17,326 nucleotides of DNA from Candidatus Bathyarchaeota archaeon (GTDB lineage: Archaea; Thermoproteota; Bathyarchaeia; Bathyarchaeales; SOJC01): positions 1-17,326 of the forward strand of contig DAOWHM010000060.1 of assembly GCA_030641425.1 (NCBI GenBank), written 5' to 3'. Below are positions 1 through 7,421 of this stretch, piece after piece. Positions within the stretch are counted from its first letter, which is position 1; the number at the start of each line of letters is the position of its first letter. The notes beneath the pieces are model-generated. The model ran no database searches, was not told the DNA's origin, and was given only the letters and a program-made list of their open reading frames with translations. The translations under genes were made by a program, and so were the position numbers.

Positions 1-1
1 C

Positions 2-454
2 GTGACTACAACAAGGGTGCAAGAAGAGAGCATAAAAATGTACAAGCTCCATACTTGGCATGACGGCTCAACCTACGGCGAAACGGCATTCTTGTTAATC
101 AACACAGGTGGACGTGACATAGTCATGGACAAGATCGCAGTCAGAGGACAAGAATGCGCATGGACGACTGTATGGTATAACAAAACCACCGACACAATAA
201 ACGCGGATCTATCTTATGTTACACCCGTGAGCGCTACTAACTTATCGTCCTCAGTAACAGTAGGCGGTACAAGCTATGCTCTAACTCAAGGTAACACAAG
301 CGACCTCATACTGCAGTCAGGTGACAGCATGATCGTCTACATACTCAACCCTGACCACATCTCTGTCAACGACATCGGTGTCACTGTCGGAGTCACCATC
401 TTCACTTCAAACGCCCAATACTACAAGGAAGCAAACGTAGAGGCCTCAACTTAA
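2..454 (+). CDS. Pilin/archaellin-like surface protein, C-terminal part (5' end outside window)
   Basis: The open frame runs off the left edge of the window, and the GTG at position 2 is probably an internal valine codon. What is visible is about 150 residues of a secreted beta-rich domain with no membrane segment. A short helical start (TRVQEESIKMYKLH) fits the end of a pilin stalk helix, and the ending, with an IGVTVGVTIFTSNAQYY stretch, resembles the final beta strands of archaeal pilins and archaellins. Three N-glycosylation sequons are present (NKT, NLS, NTS). The missing N-terminus should hold the class III signal peptide and hydrophobic helix. It lies directly upstream of the secretion ATPase/platform operon but is separated from it by an oligo-T terminator, so it is probably the separately expressed major subunit. 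The fold assignment is by pattern; the exact family is not recognised. Confidence 0.6.
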   Translation: MTTTRVQEESIKMYKLHTWHDGSTYGETAFLLINTGGRDIVMDKIAVRGQECAWTTVWYNKTTDTINADLSYVTPVSATNLSSSVTVGGTSYALTQGNTSDLILQSGDSMIVYILNPDHISVNDIGVTVGVTIFTSNAQYYKEANVEAST

Positions 455-473
455 GAGGAGCCCTAACCCTCTA

Positions 474-490
474 TTTTTTTCCTTTTTTTT
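474..490 (+). terminator. Oligo-T transcription terminator after the pilin gene
   Basis: Two T-runs (T7 and T8) broken by CC lie about 20 bases after the pilin stop codon. U-rich tracts without a needed hairpin are the usual intrinsic terminator of Archaea. Its position separates the pilin transcript from the downstream operon. Confidence 0.7.
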
Positions 491-574
491 TATCAACCAA
501 TCGTCTAGAAAATATGAACTTTACATTCTGATGTGTAGTACTGTTGTACGCACAAACCGTATTATTCTTTCACC

Positions 575-611
575 TAGAACCATGGTTAGAACCTTCGCCA
601 GAAGGCTAACC
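575..611 (+). promoter_or_regulatory. Hairpin and repeats just upstream of the pilus operon start
   Basis: Bases 584-589 (GGTTAG) pair with 606-611 (CTAACC), and 592-596 (CCTTC) pair with 601-605 (GAAGG). The loop is GCCA and there is a two-base AA bulge, so the stem has 11 pairs. It ends three bases before the GAGGGGG ribosome-binding site (614-620) of the next gene. The same stretch holds a direct repeat TAGAACC (575-581 and 587-593) and the palindrome AACCATGGTT (578-587). It could be an RNA element controlling access to the ribosome-binding site, or a DNA operator. No clear TATA box was recognised between the terminator and this element. Confidence 0.45.
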
Positions 612-625
612 GTGAGGGGGATTAA

Positions 626-1462
626 TTGCATCGCAAAATAGGTAGAGCACCACAGTTCTTAACGTCAAAGAGAGCTATTGCATTACCAGTCTCCTTTCTC
701 ATGCTGTTCGTCTCCCTCACTCTAATCGTATCAGCAACATACTATGTTTCGGTAGCGAAAATCCAAGCAAGAGGAAAACTTCTCAACATCGCCGTGGCAA
801 AACAAAGCATGATATCCTTCGAAAACGCCATAGAATCGGCAAAATGGTCTTTAGGCTCCTCCATCATCTACCATTTCGAAGACTCCGGAGGCACCTTCAA
901 AAGCCTCCCAGCATCACACCGTATTCTTCTAAATGTCACAGACAATCATTTCCACTCAATAGTTTTCAACAGCAGCGTCGGAAGAGTCACTTATGAACTG
1001 CCACCTGCTGAAATAATGGTCTACTCCTTCTACATGAAAGGTGACAGAAGAGCACTCATCAACCAAAGCACCTCATCAACAACACAACTCCATCTAACAC
1101 CAAGCACACCATCCCCAGAACTCACCTTAGCATATAGACCCCTAGTGACAATAGCAGAAACGGGCTACACCCAAGGAAAACCCGTGAACACACTTAGACT
1201 CTACATAATCAACCTGAATGCCTCAGAGACCATCACAGCCCAAGGCGAATTCAACATCAAATCCACATGCACAAGCATCACATCAAATGTTCAAACCTAC
1301 AACCTCACATATCAAATCACATCCATCACGGTCAAAGCAGCTTCTGATGGAACAACCGATGAGGTTGTGCTTCCAGTCTCAAGCAACACATATGGCGCCA
1401 TACTAAGGATTGAAACGTTGATTTGCAGCATTAAACTGGAGAGAATCCAAGGAGGAGCTTAG
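626..1462 (+). CDS. Membrane-anchored pilin-like (pseudopilin) protein, first gene of the operon
   Basis: A 278-residue protein with TTG start, chosen because GAGGGGG at 614-620 is well placed. Residues about 15-45 form KRA followed by a long hydrophobic helix (IALPVSFLMLFVSLTLIVS), which resembles a class III (pilin-type) signal, with possible cleavage near the basic/Ala junction. A charged amphipathic helix follows (VAKIQARGKLLNIAVAKQ), then a Ser/Thr-rich beta domain with five N-glycosylation sequons. The next gene starts two bases after this stop codon, behind a strong GGAGG. It sits at the head of the ATPase/platform operon, so a minor pilin or assembly-priming role is likely. The function is inferred from the N-terminus and context; the family is not one I can name. 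Confidence 0.6.
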   Translation: MHRKIGRAPQFLTSKRAIALPVSFLMLFVSLTLIVSATYYVSVAKIQARGKLLNIAVAKQSMISFENAIESAKWSLGSSIIYHFEDSGGTFKSLPASHRILLNVTDNHFHSIVFNSSVGRVTYELPPAEIMVYSFYMKGDRRALINQSTSSTTQLHLTPSTPSPELTLAYRPLVTIAETGYTQGKPVNTLRLYIINLNASETITAQGEFNIKSTCTSITSNVQTYNLTYQITSITVKAASDGTTDEVVLPVSSNTYGAILRIETLICSIKLERIQGGA

Positions 1463-1463
1463 C

Positions 1464-1922
1464 ATGCCCACGATCGCTCCAAGCTACATCTACTCCTTCT
1501 TCGCATTAATTGCAGTGTCAAGCATCCTTATCACATCCTTCGGAGCCTATGCAACGACCCTACGTAACGTACCAGAGATCGGACAACTGAATAGTCTACT
1601 ACGCTATGTAGCCACAATGGGAAGTGAGCTCGCTACATTAGTTGAGACAACCAACTCAACTTCAAAGGTGATTCTGGAACTGCCTTCCAGGATCGGCGCA
1701 AAGAGATTCTGGGTGAGACTCGCCAATGATTCGCGAAAAGCGTGGGTTGAAGGTGCTTTAGGGGTAATCCATGAAGGCAGCCCTACAAATCAAGTCTACC
1801 TCCGCACGGCTGTTGCCGTTTTGGGTAACTACTCCAGTGAGTATGGTCCAGCAGTCCTAGAATGTTTCATGAATGGTTCCACAATAACTCTTCACCTCGG
1901 CCTCTGGAGGGAATATCCATGA
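1464..1922 (+). CDS. Small pilin-like membrane-anchored protein
   Basis: A 152-residue protein with ATG start and GGAGG at 1451-1455. A hydrophobic N-terminal helix (about residues 8-30, YIYSFFALIAVSSILITSFG) has no obvious long basic leader, followed by a helical segment (LNSLLRYVATMGSELATLVE) and a beta-rich C-terminal domain with four sequons (NST, NDS, NYS, NGS). The stop codon overlaps the ATPase start as ATGA, which indicates translational coupling. Layout matches minor pseudopilins that accompany archaeal type IV pilus motors. Whether the N-terminal helix is cleaved cannot be decided from sequence alone. Confidence 0.55.
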   Translation: MPTIAPSYIYSFFALIAVSSILITSFGAYATTLRNVPEIGQLNSLLRYVATMGSELATLVETTNSTSKVILELPSRIGAKRFWVRLANDSRKAWVEGALGVIHEGSPTNQVYLRTAVAVLGNYSSEYGPAVLECFMNGSTITLHLGLWREYP

Positions 1923-3508
1923 AATTAAGTGTTCAGAAGAGAAGAAAGAAAGAACCATCCGAGAAGAAAGAAAAACTTGACATTTCTGAAGAAACGCTGG
2001 CTGGGTACCTTGATCTCAGAAGATGGACTGTTCCAGAAGGCTATGAAGAAGTCGAAACTTATCCTTTGAAAGCTCCCTTCTCCTACGCTTCTATAGTTCG
2101 GAGTGAGGATACGGGAACTTATCTGTATATTGTGGATGAACTTCTCTTATCAAGAGAGGAAACCGACCTTTTCCTCAGACTAAGGAATATTCTCGAATAT
2201 GAACTCCAAGGACCTATGGAGGGTGAAACCCTGAGAGAGTCATTCCACGCCCAAATGCCAGAGATACTGGACTCCCATGAAAAGGTGTTTAGAGATATCC
2301 CCTCCATAGGTCTCAGAAAAATCCTATACTACTTGGAACGCGACATGGTAGGTTACGGAAAAATAGACCCATTGATGTTCGATCCATACGTAGAGGACAT
2401 CAGCTGCAGCGGAGTGGACAAGCATATCTTTCTTTGGCATAGATATTATGAGAACATAAAGACGAATATCCTCTTCCAAGAAGAACAGAAACTCGACGAC
2501 TTCGTAATGAGAATAGTCCATAAAGCGGGAAAGCATGTCAGCATCGCCTTCCCCATAGTGGATGTCACGTTACCGGGACAACATCGTTTAGCTGTGTCAT
2601 ATGGAAAAGAAACGACTCCCTCGGGAACAAGCTTCACAATACGAAAGTTCCGCGAAGATCCATTTACAATAGTAGACTTGATCGAAAACGAGACTATAGA
2701 CGAGAACATCGCTGCATATCTATGGCTTCTAATGGAAAACAAGATGTCAATTATGATAATGGGTGCAACGGGCGCAGGAAAGACGACAGCTCTCAACGCA
2801 ATCGCATGTTTGGTCAGACCAAACTACAAGATAATCTCTATAGAAGAGGTTGCTGAAATCAACCTTCCACATGAAAACTGGACCGCTACAATATCTCGCT
2901 CAGGATTCGGTGTGGAAAGCGAAGGGGAAATCACTCTCTACGATCTGATAAAATCTGCAGTTCGACATCGTCCGGATTTGATAATTGTCGGTGAGGTGCG
3001 AGGCGAAGAAGCTTATGTATTGTTCCAAGCCCTGGCAACAGGTCATGGAGGTTTGTGTACAACCCACGCAGAAGATGTGGAAACTGCAATCAAAAGACTG
3101 ACTCAGCCACCAATGAATATACCCTCATCTATAATTCCTTTGATGGACTGTGCGATCATTGTGAAACATGTAAGAGCACCGATATTCCTCGGAGGCAACA
3201 AGACTCTTTCAAGCAGAAAATTTATTCGAGTTGCTGAAATTGAGACTGCGAGTTCAATAAGAGACGTCTTTGCTTGGAATGCGTCTATCGACGCCTTTGA
3301 GGAGAAACTGAAAGACAGTTATCTGATAGCCAAGATCGCTAAGAACTTGGATGTCTCTGTGGAACGGGTTTTTGATGACTTGGAGCGGCGTAAGGAAACA
3401 CTGTTGAATATGGCTGAGCACAACATTCGAGACTATCGCAGTGTCAACACTGTCTTAAGCAAACACTACTACAACCCGAAAGATTCCAGAAAAACTTCAG
3501 ATAGGTGA
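1919..3508 (+). CDS. Type II/IV secretion system ATPase, FlaI/TadA-like
   Basis: A 529-residue cytoplasmic motor ATPase of the GspE/VirB11 superfamily that would power assembly of the pilins encoded around it. Residues 1-20 are very basic. The N-terminal domain carries the FlaI-like stretch VGYGKIDPLMFDP, followed by EDISCSG. The Walker A motif GATGAGKT is at residues 282-289 with Lys288, and the Walker B motif LIIVGE is at 354-359 with Glu359, followed by RGEEA. GHGGLCTTHAE matches the His-box region. The start at 1919 is preferred over an upstream ATG at 1862 because GGAGGG (1906-1911) is well spaced and the start overlaps the previous stop as ATGA. The end overlaps the next gene as GTGA. 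It is a pilus-type motor rather than a proven archaellum motor, as flaH is absent here. Confidence 0.93.
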   Translation: MKLSVQKRRKKEPSEKKEKLDISEETLAGYLDLRRWTVPEGYEEVETYPLKAPFSYASIVRSEDTGTYLYIVDELLLSREETDLFLRLRNILEYELQGPMEGETLRESFHAQMPEILDSHEKVFRDIPSIGLRKILYYLERDMVGYGKIDPLMFDPYVEDISCSGVDKHIFLWHRYYENIKTNILFQEEQKLDDFVMRIVHKAGKHVSIAFPIVDVTLPGQHRLAVSYGKETTPSGTSFTIRKFREDPFTIVDLIENETIDENIAAYLWLLMENKMSIMIMGATGAGKTTALNAIACLVRPNYKIISIEEVAEINLPHENWTATISRSGFGVESEGEITLYDLIKSAVRHRPDLIIVGEVRGEEAYVLFQALATGHGGLCTTHAEDVETAIKRLTQPPMNIPSSIIPLMDCAIIVKHVRAPIFLGGNKTLSSRKFIRVAEIETASSIRDVFAWNASIDAFEEKLKDSYLIAKIAKNLDVSVERVFDDLERRKETLLNMAEHNIRDYRSVNTVLSKHYYNPKDSRKTSDR

Positions 3509-5022
3509 AACAATTGGCAAGCAACTTTAATCCATTGAAGTTATTCGGCACTCTTGCAGGTATTCTTTCCGGCAAGCAGAAAGCTTCGGAAATCGACAGG
3601 GAACTTCCATTCACAGTGATGCTCTTCACACTAATGACTGCCAGCGGGATTACAGTGTATGATTCTTGGAAGAGGATGTGCCGAGTTAGCCTCTTGCCAA
3701 AGACACAGAAAGAAGCAGAAGAAGTCGTGAGACAAGTCGAGGTCTTAGGATACGACCCGTTAACAGTTATGTACAGAAAAGCCGAGCAGGCAACTTCAAA
3801 GAACTACCGTGACTTCCTTGCTGGGTACGTCTCATCCGTGAAAAGCGGAGTGAACGTAGTCAATTTCCTAAGAAGCAAACTTCGTTCTATCCTTGAAACG
3901 CAGACTGCAACAGCATTTCGTTCAATAGAAAGATTGGGAACATTGGTCGAGGCCTATTCAGTCATGCTTATCGTTACTCTGTGCATTTACATTTTGTATG
4001 CAGTAATGTCAACCACAGCAACTTTCGAGTATATGAATTTTGGTTTATCTTCGTCAGCCTCGCAGCCCCTCATGTACGCCTTGATATTTCTTGCAACGCC
4101 ATTCACAACACTAATATTCATGGCGATAGCTAACCTTGCCAGACAGAGTAGCCTGCTTTCCACTCGAGAAGCTTATCGCAATGCCCTAATTTCGGGAGGA
4201 GGAGCTTCAATATTCTTTGTGGCAGCCACATCTTTGCCACAACTTGGACCTATTGTTGAAACATTGACTTTACCAGGTATTGTGACTCTCTGTCTTGCAG
4301 GTATGTCCCTACCTCCAGCTTTTGCCTATCGTAAAATTGCGAAGGTGAACTTCGCCGCAGAAGAAGCCATACCGAGCTTTCTTAGAGACGTCACAGAATC
4401 TAGGAAGATCGGGCTATCTCCAGTCAAAAGCATTATTCACGCAACGCAAAGAAGAGCTTATGGAACATTCTCAGAAACGTTACAGCTCATTCGTAGCCAG
4501 ATCGAGTGGGGAGTACCGCTTAGAAAGATCTTCATCAATATAAAGAAAAACATCAGAAGCTGGCCAGTCCTAATATACTTTCTAATCCTAGTTGAAACCA
4601 TGGAGTTTGGAGGAGGCTCTGCTAACGCTCTTGAGATATTATCGGACTACAGCGAGAAGAATAAGGAGATTGAAGCAAACAAACGGGCCACCTTGAAACC
4701 TTACGTTCTCTTAGCTTTTGTGTGGAGTATACTGATCGCACTGACGACTTCAATAGTCGCCATAACGATCTATGTTCTCACGCAAGTCACGGCTCCAGGG
4801 GCTTCACCCACAATGCTAGGCGCAATGCAACAGCAGGTCACGATCTTATCTACTGGAATAGTATTCCAATGCTGGATGTCAGGGTTTTTCATAGGAAAAA
4901 TAAGTGAGGGAACCTTCTCTGCAGGCTTCAAATACTCTTCAATGCTTGCTGTCACTGCCTACGTCTCCCTCATTCTAGCCCAAAACTACCTCACAGGAAT
5001 GTTAGGAGTCGTCGCAAGCTAG
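3505..5022 (+). CDS. Type II/IV secretion system membrane platform, FlaJ/TadC-like
   Basis: A 505-residue polytopic membrane protein that would form the inner-membrane platform on which the ATPase acts. Two T2SSF-type halves are visible. The first begins near residue 33 with ELPFTVMLFTLMTASG, and the second near 288 with IPSFLRDVTE, the usual opening of such domains. Hydrophobic segments lie at about 152-172, 187-208, 232-245, 255-275, 400-425, 448-466 and 478-497. The GTG start overlaps the ATPase stop as GTGA and has no good ribosome-binding site of its own, which points to coupled translation. Both halves are in one chain, as in archaeal FlaJ, unlike the separate TadB and TadC of bacteria. 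Confidence 0.92.
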   Translation: MKQLASNFNPLKLFGTLAGILSGKQKASEIDRELPFTVMLFTLMTASGITVYDSWKRMCRVSLLPKTQKEAEEVVRQVEVLGYDPLTVMYRKAEQATSKNYRDFLAGYVSSVKSGVNVVNFLRSKLRSILETQTATAFRSIERLGTLVEAYSVMLIVTLCIYILYAVMSTTATFEYMNFGLSSSASQPLMYALIFLATPFTTLIFMAIANLARQSSLLSTREAYRNALISGGGASIFFVAATSLPQLGPIVETLTLPGIVTLCLAGMSLPPAFAYRKIAKVNFAAEEAIPSFLRDVTESRKIGLSPVKSIIHATQRRAYGTFSETLQLIRSQIEWGVPLRKIFINIKKNIRSWPVLIYFLILVETMEFGGGSANALEILSDYSEKNKEIEANKRATLKPYVLLAFVWSILIALTTSIVAITIYVLTQVTAPGASPTMLGAMQQQVTILSTGIVFQCWMSGFFIGKISEGTFSAGFKYSSMLAVTAYVSLILAQNYLTGMLGVVAS

Positions 5023-5037
5023 GAGGAGCACTATCCC

Positions 5038-6108
5038 ATGCCAACGTCTTCGGTGGACACATTCCTCGCATGTTCTCTCATGTTGCTTCTCATAGTCTCT
5101 GCAATGGCTGGCATGACTAAAATACTGCAGCCATACATAAGCCATCTAACAGACAGAGATGATAGTTCATGGCACCAAGGATTTTACGAGTATCTATTGT
5201 TGAGCAGTGGAAACCCTCAAAACTGGGGAGAGATCAAAGAATCCAGCCCATCAACTTTCGGTCTGGCCTCACTAACCCAAAAACCTTATGAACTGGATCC
5301 AGACAAGGTCTCCAGACTAAACAGTGAGAATGTCTACTCACTCACCTACCAAGAAATCTTAAAAGCCCTTGGAACCAGCGACTTTTCCCTCAACATAAAG
5401 GTGCACCCGCTGTTCGAAGTTTCCATTAACTTAACAGCCAGCCATATTGAAGGAGACACAACTATCTACACTTTCAGAATGACAACCGCTAAATCAGGCT
5501 ATGCACTCGCTGCCTCATTGAAATGCTACATAACCCTTGAAACTTACGTCAACACTGTCTCAATCACAACAGATCAAAATGGAATAGGCTACATGAACGT
5601 CACCCTGCCAAACTCTTTAAGCGGACCCGCATTACTTGTGGCATTCGCAAAAGCAGAAACATATTCTCAAGCGATGTCCTTCAATGCATACATCTTCAGC
5701 CACAACAACTCCGATACACCCGAACCTAACAAGACCTTTCTTCGACTAAGCCCCGTAGAACACACCTTAACAGTCTCTCTCCAAAGACCAAACCTCACAG
5801 TGCAAAATGCATATGTCTTCACGTACAACTACCAACTCAACCTATCACAAATATCCTCCGAAAATCAAACGCTTGAATACAGAATCCCAAAACTGTTAGA
5901 AGCAAGTCCAGCAATCTTTGTCCTCAACGGAAACAACGCCTCCAACGCCTTCGCTGAGTGGTGTGCTTATCCACAAGTACCTCTAGAAATCGGTGCAGAT
6001 TTCAACGATCTGACATCCAAGTCGAACACAATTGCTCAGTCTTACATTGTAAGCATCAACTCAATATTGTACGAATCCATCATAGCCCTTAGGAGAACAA
6101 CATCTTGA
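5038..6108 (+). CDS. Membrane-anchored secreted protein, pseudopilin-like, sequon-rich
   Basis: A 356-residue protein with ATG start behind AGGAGG (5021-5026), which overlaps the stop codon of the platform gene. One hydrophobic helix at residues 7-27 (FLACSLMLLLIVSAMAGM) is followed by a segment with LLSSGNPQNWG. A G-x-P-x-x-W element shortly after the helix recurs in archaeal pseudopilin-like proteins. The rest is a beta-rich extracellular region with eight N-glycosylation sequons. The stop codon overlaps the next start as TGATG. Its place in the operon argues for a minor pilin or tip/adhesin role. No enzyme motif was seen. Confidence 0.55.
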   Translation: MPTSSVDTFLACSLMLLLIVSAMAGMTKILQPYISHLTDRDDSSWHQGFYEYLLLSSGNPQNWGEIKESSPSTFGLASLTQKPYELDPDKVSRLNSENVYSLTYQEILKALGTSDFSLNIKVHPLFEVSINLTASHIEGDTTIYTFRMTTAKSGYALAASLKCYITLETYVNTVSITTDQNGIGYMNVTLPNSLSGPALLVAFAKAETYSQAMSFNAYIFSHNNSDTPEPNKTFLRLSPVEHTLTVSLQRPNLTVQNAYVFTYNYQLNLSQISSENQTLEYRIPKLLEASPAIFVLNGNNASNAFAEWCAYPQVPLEIGADFNDLTSKSNTIAQSYIVSINSILYESIIALRRTTS

Positions 6109-6527
6109 TGCTCAACAATAAAGGTCAGATGAGAACCGTTGAGGCGTTCCTGTCGATTCTGTTGATGTTCTCAGCGTTCTCCATAGCGACTCAAATCTCG
6201 CCACCATCTGGTCTAAGCAACTACAACTCGCTGGAAGCCTTAGGATTCCAAACACTCCTCACGATCGACAATGGCGGGCAACTCGGTGAGTTAATTGACA
6301 AGAGAAATTGGACTGCTCTTACGCATATCCTAAACCTAATAGTGCCAATGGGCACATCTTACAATCTAACAGTCTACGACACAAGTCAACGTTCCATTAA
6401 CGATGTTCCAATTTCGAACGGCATTATATCAGATGGAAACATAGTTTCGATACTATATCCATGTGTCAGCATCGGTTCACAATGCAACCACTATCTCCTC
6501 TTATTCCAAATTGCCACCGCGGAGTGA
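6108..6527 (+). CDS. Small pilin-like protein with class III signal-like N-terminus
   Basis: A protein of about 139 residues. The ATG at 6108 overlaps the previous stop as TGATG. A TTG at 6105 in the same frame is an alternative, and AGGAGA at 6091-6096 could serve either. The N-terminus MLNNKGQMRTVEAFLSILLMF is pilin-like: a short basic leader, a G-Q-x-R-T-x-E-A block seen in archaeal pseudopilins, then a hydrophobic helix with the Glu near its start. About 100 mainly beta-type residues with two sequons (NWT, NLT) follow. It is closely flanked by other pilin-like genes, so it is likely a minor pilin. The confidence reflects the lack of a nameable family. Confidence 0.6.
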   Translation: MLNNKGQMRTVEAFLSILLMFSAFSIATQISPPSGLSNYNSLEALGFQTLLTIDNGGQLGELIDKRNWTALTHILNLIVPMGTSYNLTVYDTSQRSINDVPISNGIISDGNIVSILYPCVSIGSQCNHYLLLFQIATAE

Positions 6528-6532
6528 CCCCT

Positions 6533-7297
6533 TTGAAAGCAATGGGAAAAAGACAATGCTCGGGGCAGATTCTTGTCCTAGCAGTCTTGTTGGTAAGCCT
6601 CATTCTGTTGTCAACTCAAGTCTACGTATTCGAGGTAGGCAGATTATTTGTAGAGACTGAGTCAAGCCACATAAAGGATTTCGTTCTGGCTGTAAGGCTC
6701 GGATCTGAACACGTTGTCGTTGGCTCATTGGTCAACATCACAGCGGAAGGCGACAATTCAACCCTTTCAACAAACCTCGGGAGATGGGTGAATTTAACGT
6801 CAGACCTTTACCAGTTTGGAAAAGCCGTTCTCAGCTTCGCAGTCAAAAACATAACACCTTACGCTGACGGAGTTCATCTATCATGGGGAGCCAGTGGATC
6901 AGGCGTTTCCAGTGCTTACGTTGACTTCAACTTCACACTGTCAGATCGCCAAGCGGACATTCAACTTTCCTACGACGTGAACATAACCACATCACTTACC
7001 GACGAAGGAAGCTACCGAAGACTAACAGGCGATTGGAAACAAATAAACCTCACATGCAACGTGATGAACGAAGGAGCCCCAGCACTGATCAAAAATATGA
7101 CCATATACTACGAAGACTCAGGCTCCTGGATACCCGCAGATCAACAACAGAACTACAGTTTCACAGACTATGGCAACGGGACTTATCTAACAACTTTTGA
7201 AGTATCACTCTCAGAAGATTCCATCAATGTATCGGCTCAGGTATACGATTTGAGACAAATATACGTGCAAGCTAACACAACATGCACGGAAAGTTAA
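6533..7297 (+). CDS. Pilin-like surface protein with very dense N-glycosylation sequons
   Basis: A protein of about 254 residues. The TTG at 6533 is chosen because GGAG at 6521-6524 lies 8 bases upstream; an ATG at 6542 is the alternative, and a reading from 6461 would overlap the previous gene by 67 bases without a ribosome-binding site. The N-terminus has basic residues (KAMGKRQ) before GQILVLAVLLVSLILLSTQVY, a pilin-type signal and membrane helix. The remaining roughly 220 residues form a beta-rich extracellular domain with twelve N-x-S/T sequons and two Cys. It is the last gene of the pilus operon. A structural or adhesive role on the cell surface is inferred. Confidence 0.58.
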   Translation: MKAMGKRQCSGQILVLAVLLVSLILLSTQVYVFEVGRLFVETESSHIKDFVLAVRLGSEHVVVGSLVNITAEGDNSTLSTNLGRWVNLTSDLYQFGKAVLSFAVKNITPYADGVHLSWGASGSGVSSAYVDFNFTLSDRQADIQLSYDVNITTSLTDEGSYRRLTGDWKQINLTCNVMNEGAPALIKNMTIYYEDSGSWIPADQQQNYSFTDYGNGTYLTTFEVSLSEDSINVSAQVYDLRQIYVQANTTCTES

Positions 7298-7421
7298 CCT
7301 CGCGCCCGTAAGAAAATAGTTGAAAAGAACATTAGCATCAATAGATGGGACAGCGATTCCCTCAGGCGAAACTCAAAATTTGATATGTGTGCGATTGTTG
7401 AGAGAACTGTATTTCCTTAAA

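Noticed and set aside
1862-1918. Extension of the secretion ATPase to an upstream ATG
   Set aside because: It would overlap the preceding gene by about 60 bases and has no ribosome-binding site; the ATG at 1919 has GGAGGG and an ATGA overlap.
6461-6532. Extension of the last pilus gene to an ATG at 6461
   Set aside because: The added residues do not resemble a signal peptide and overlap the previous gene; the TTG at 6533 has GGAG and directly precedes the pilin-type N-terminus.
626-7297. Naming the operon an archaellum (fla/arl) cluster
   Set aside because: The ATPase and platform resemble FlaI and FlaJ, but no flaH, flaF, flaG or prepilin peptidase is present, and the surrounding surface proteins are not recognisable archaellins.
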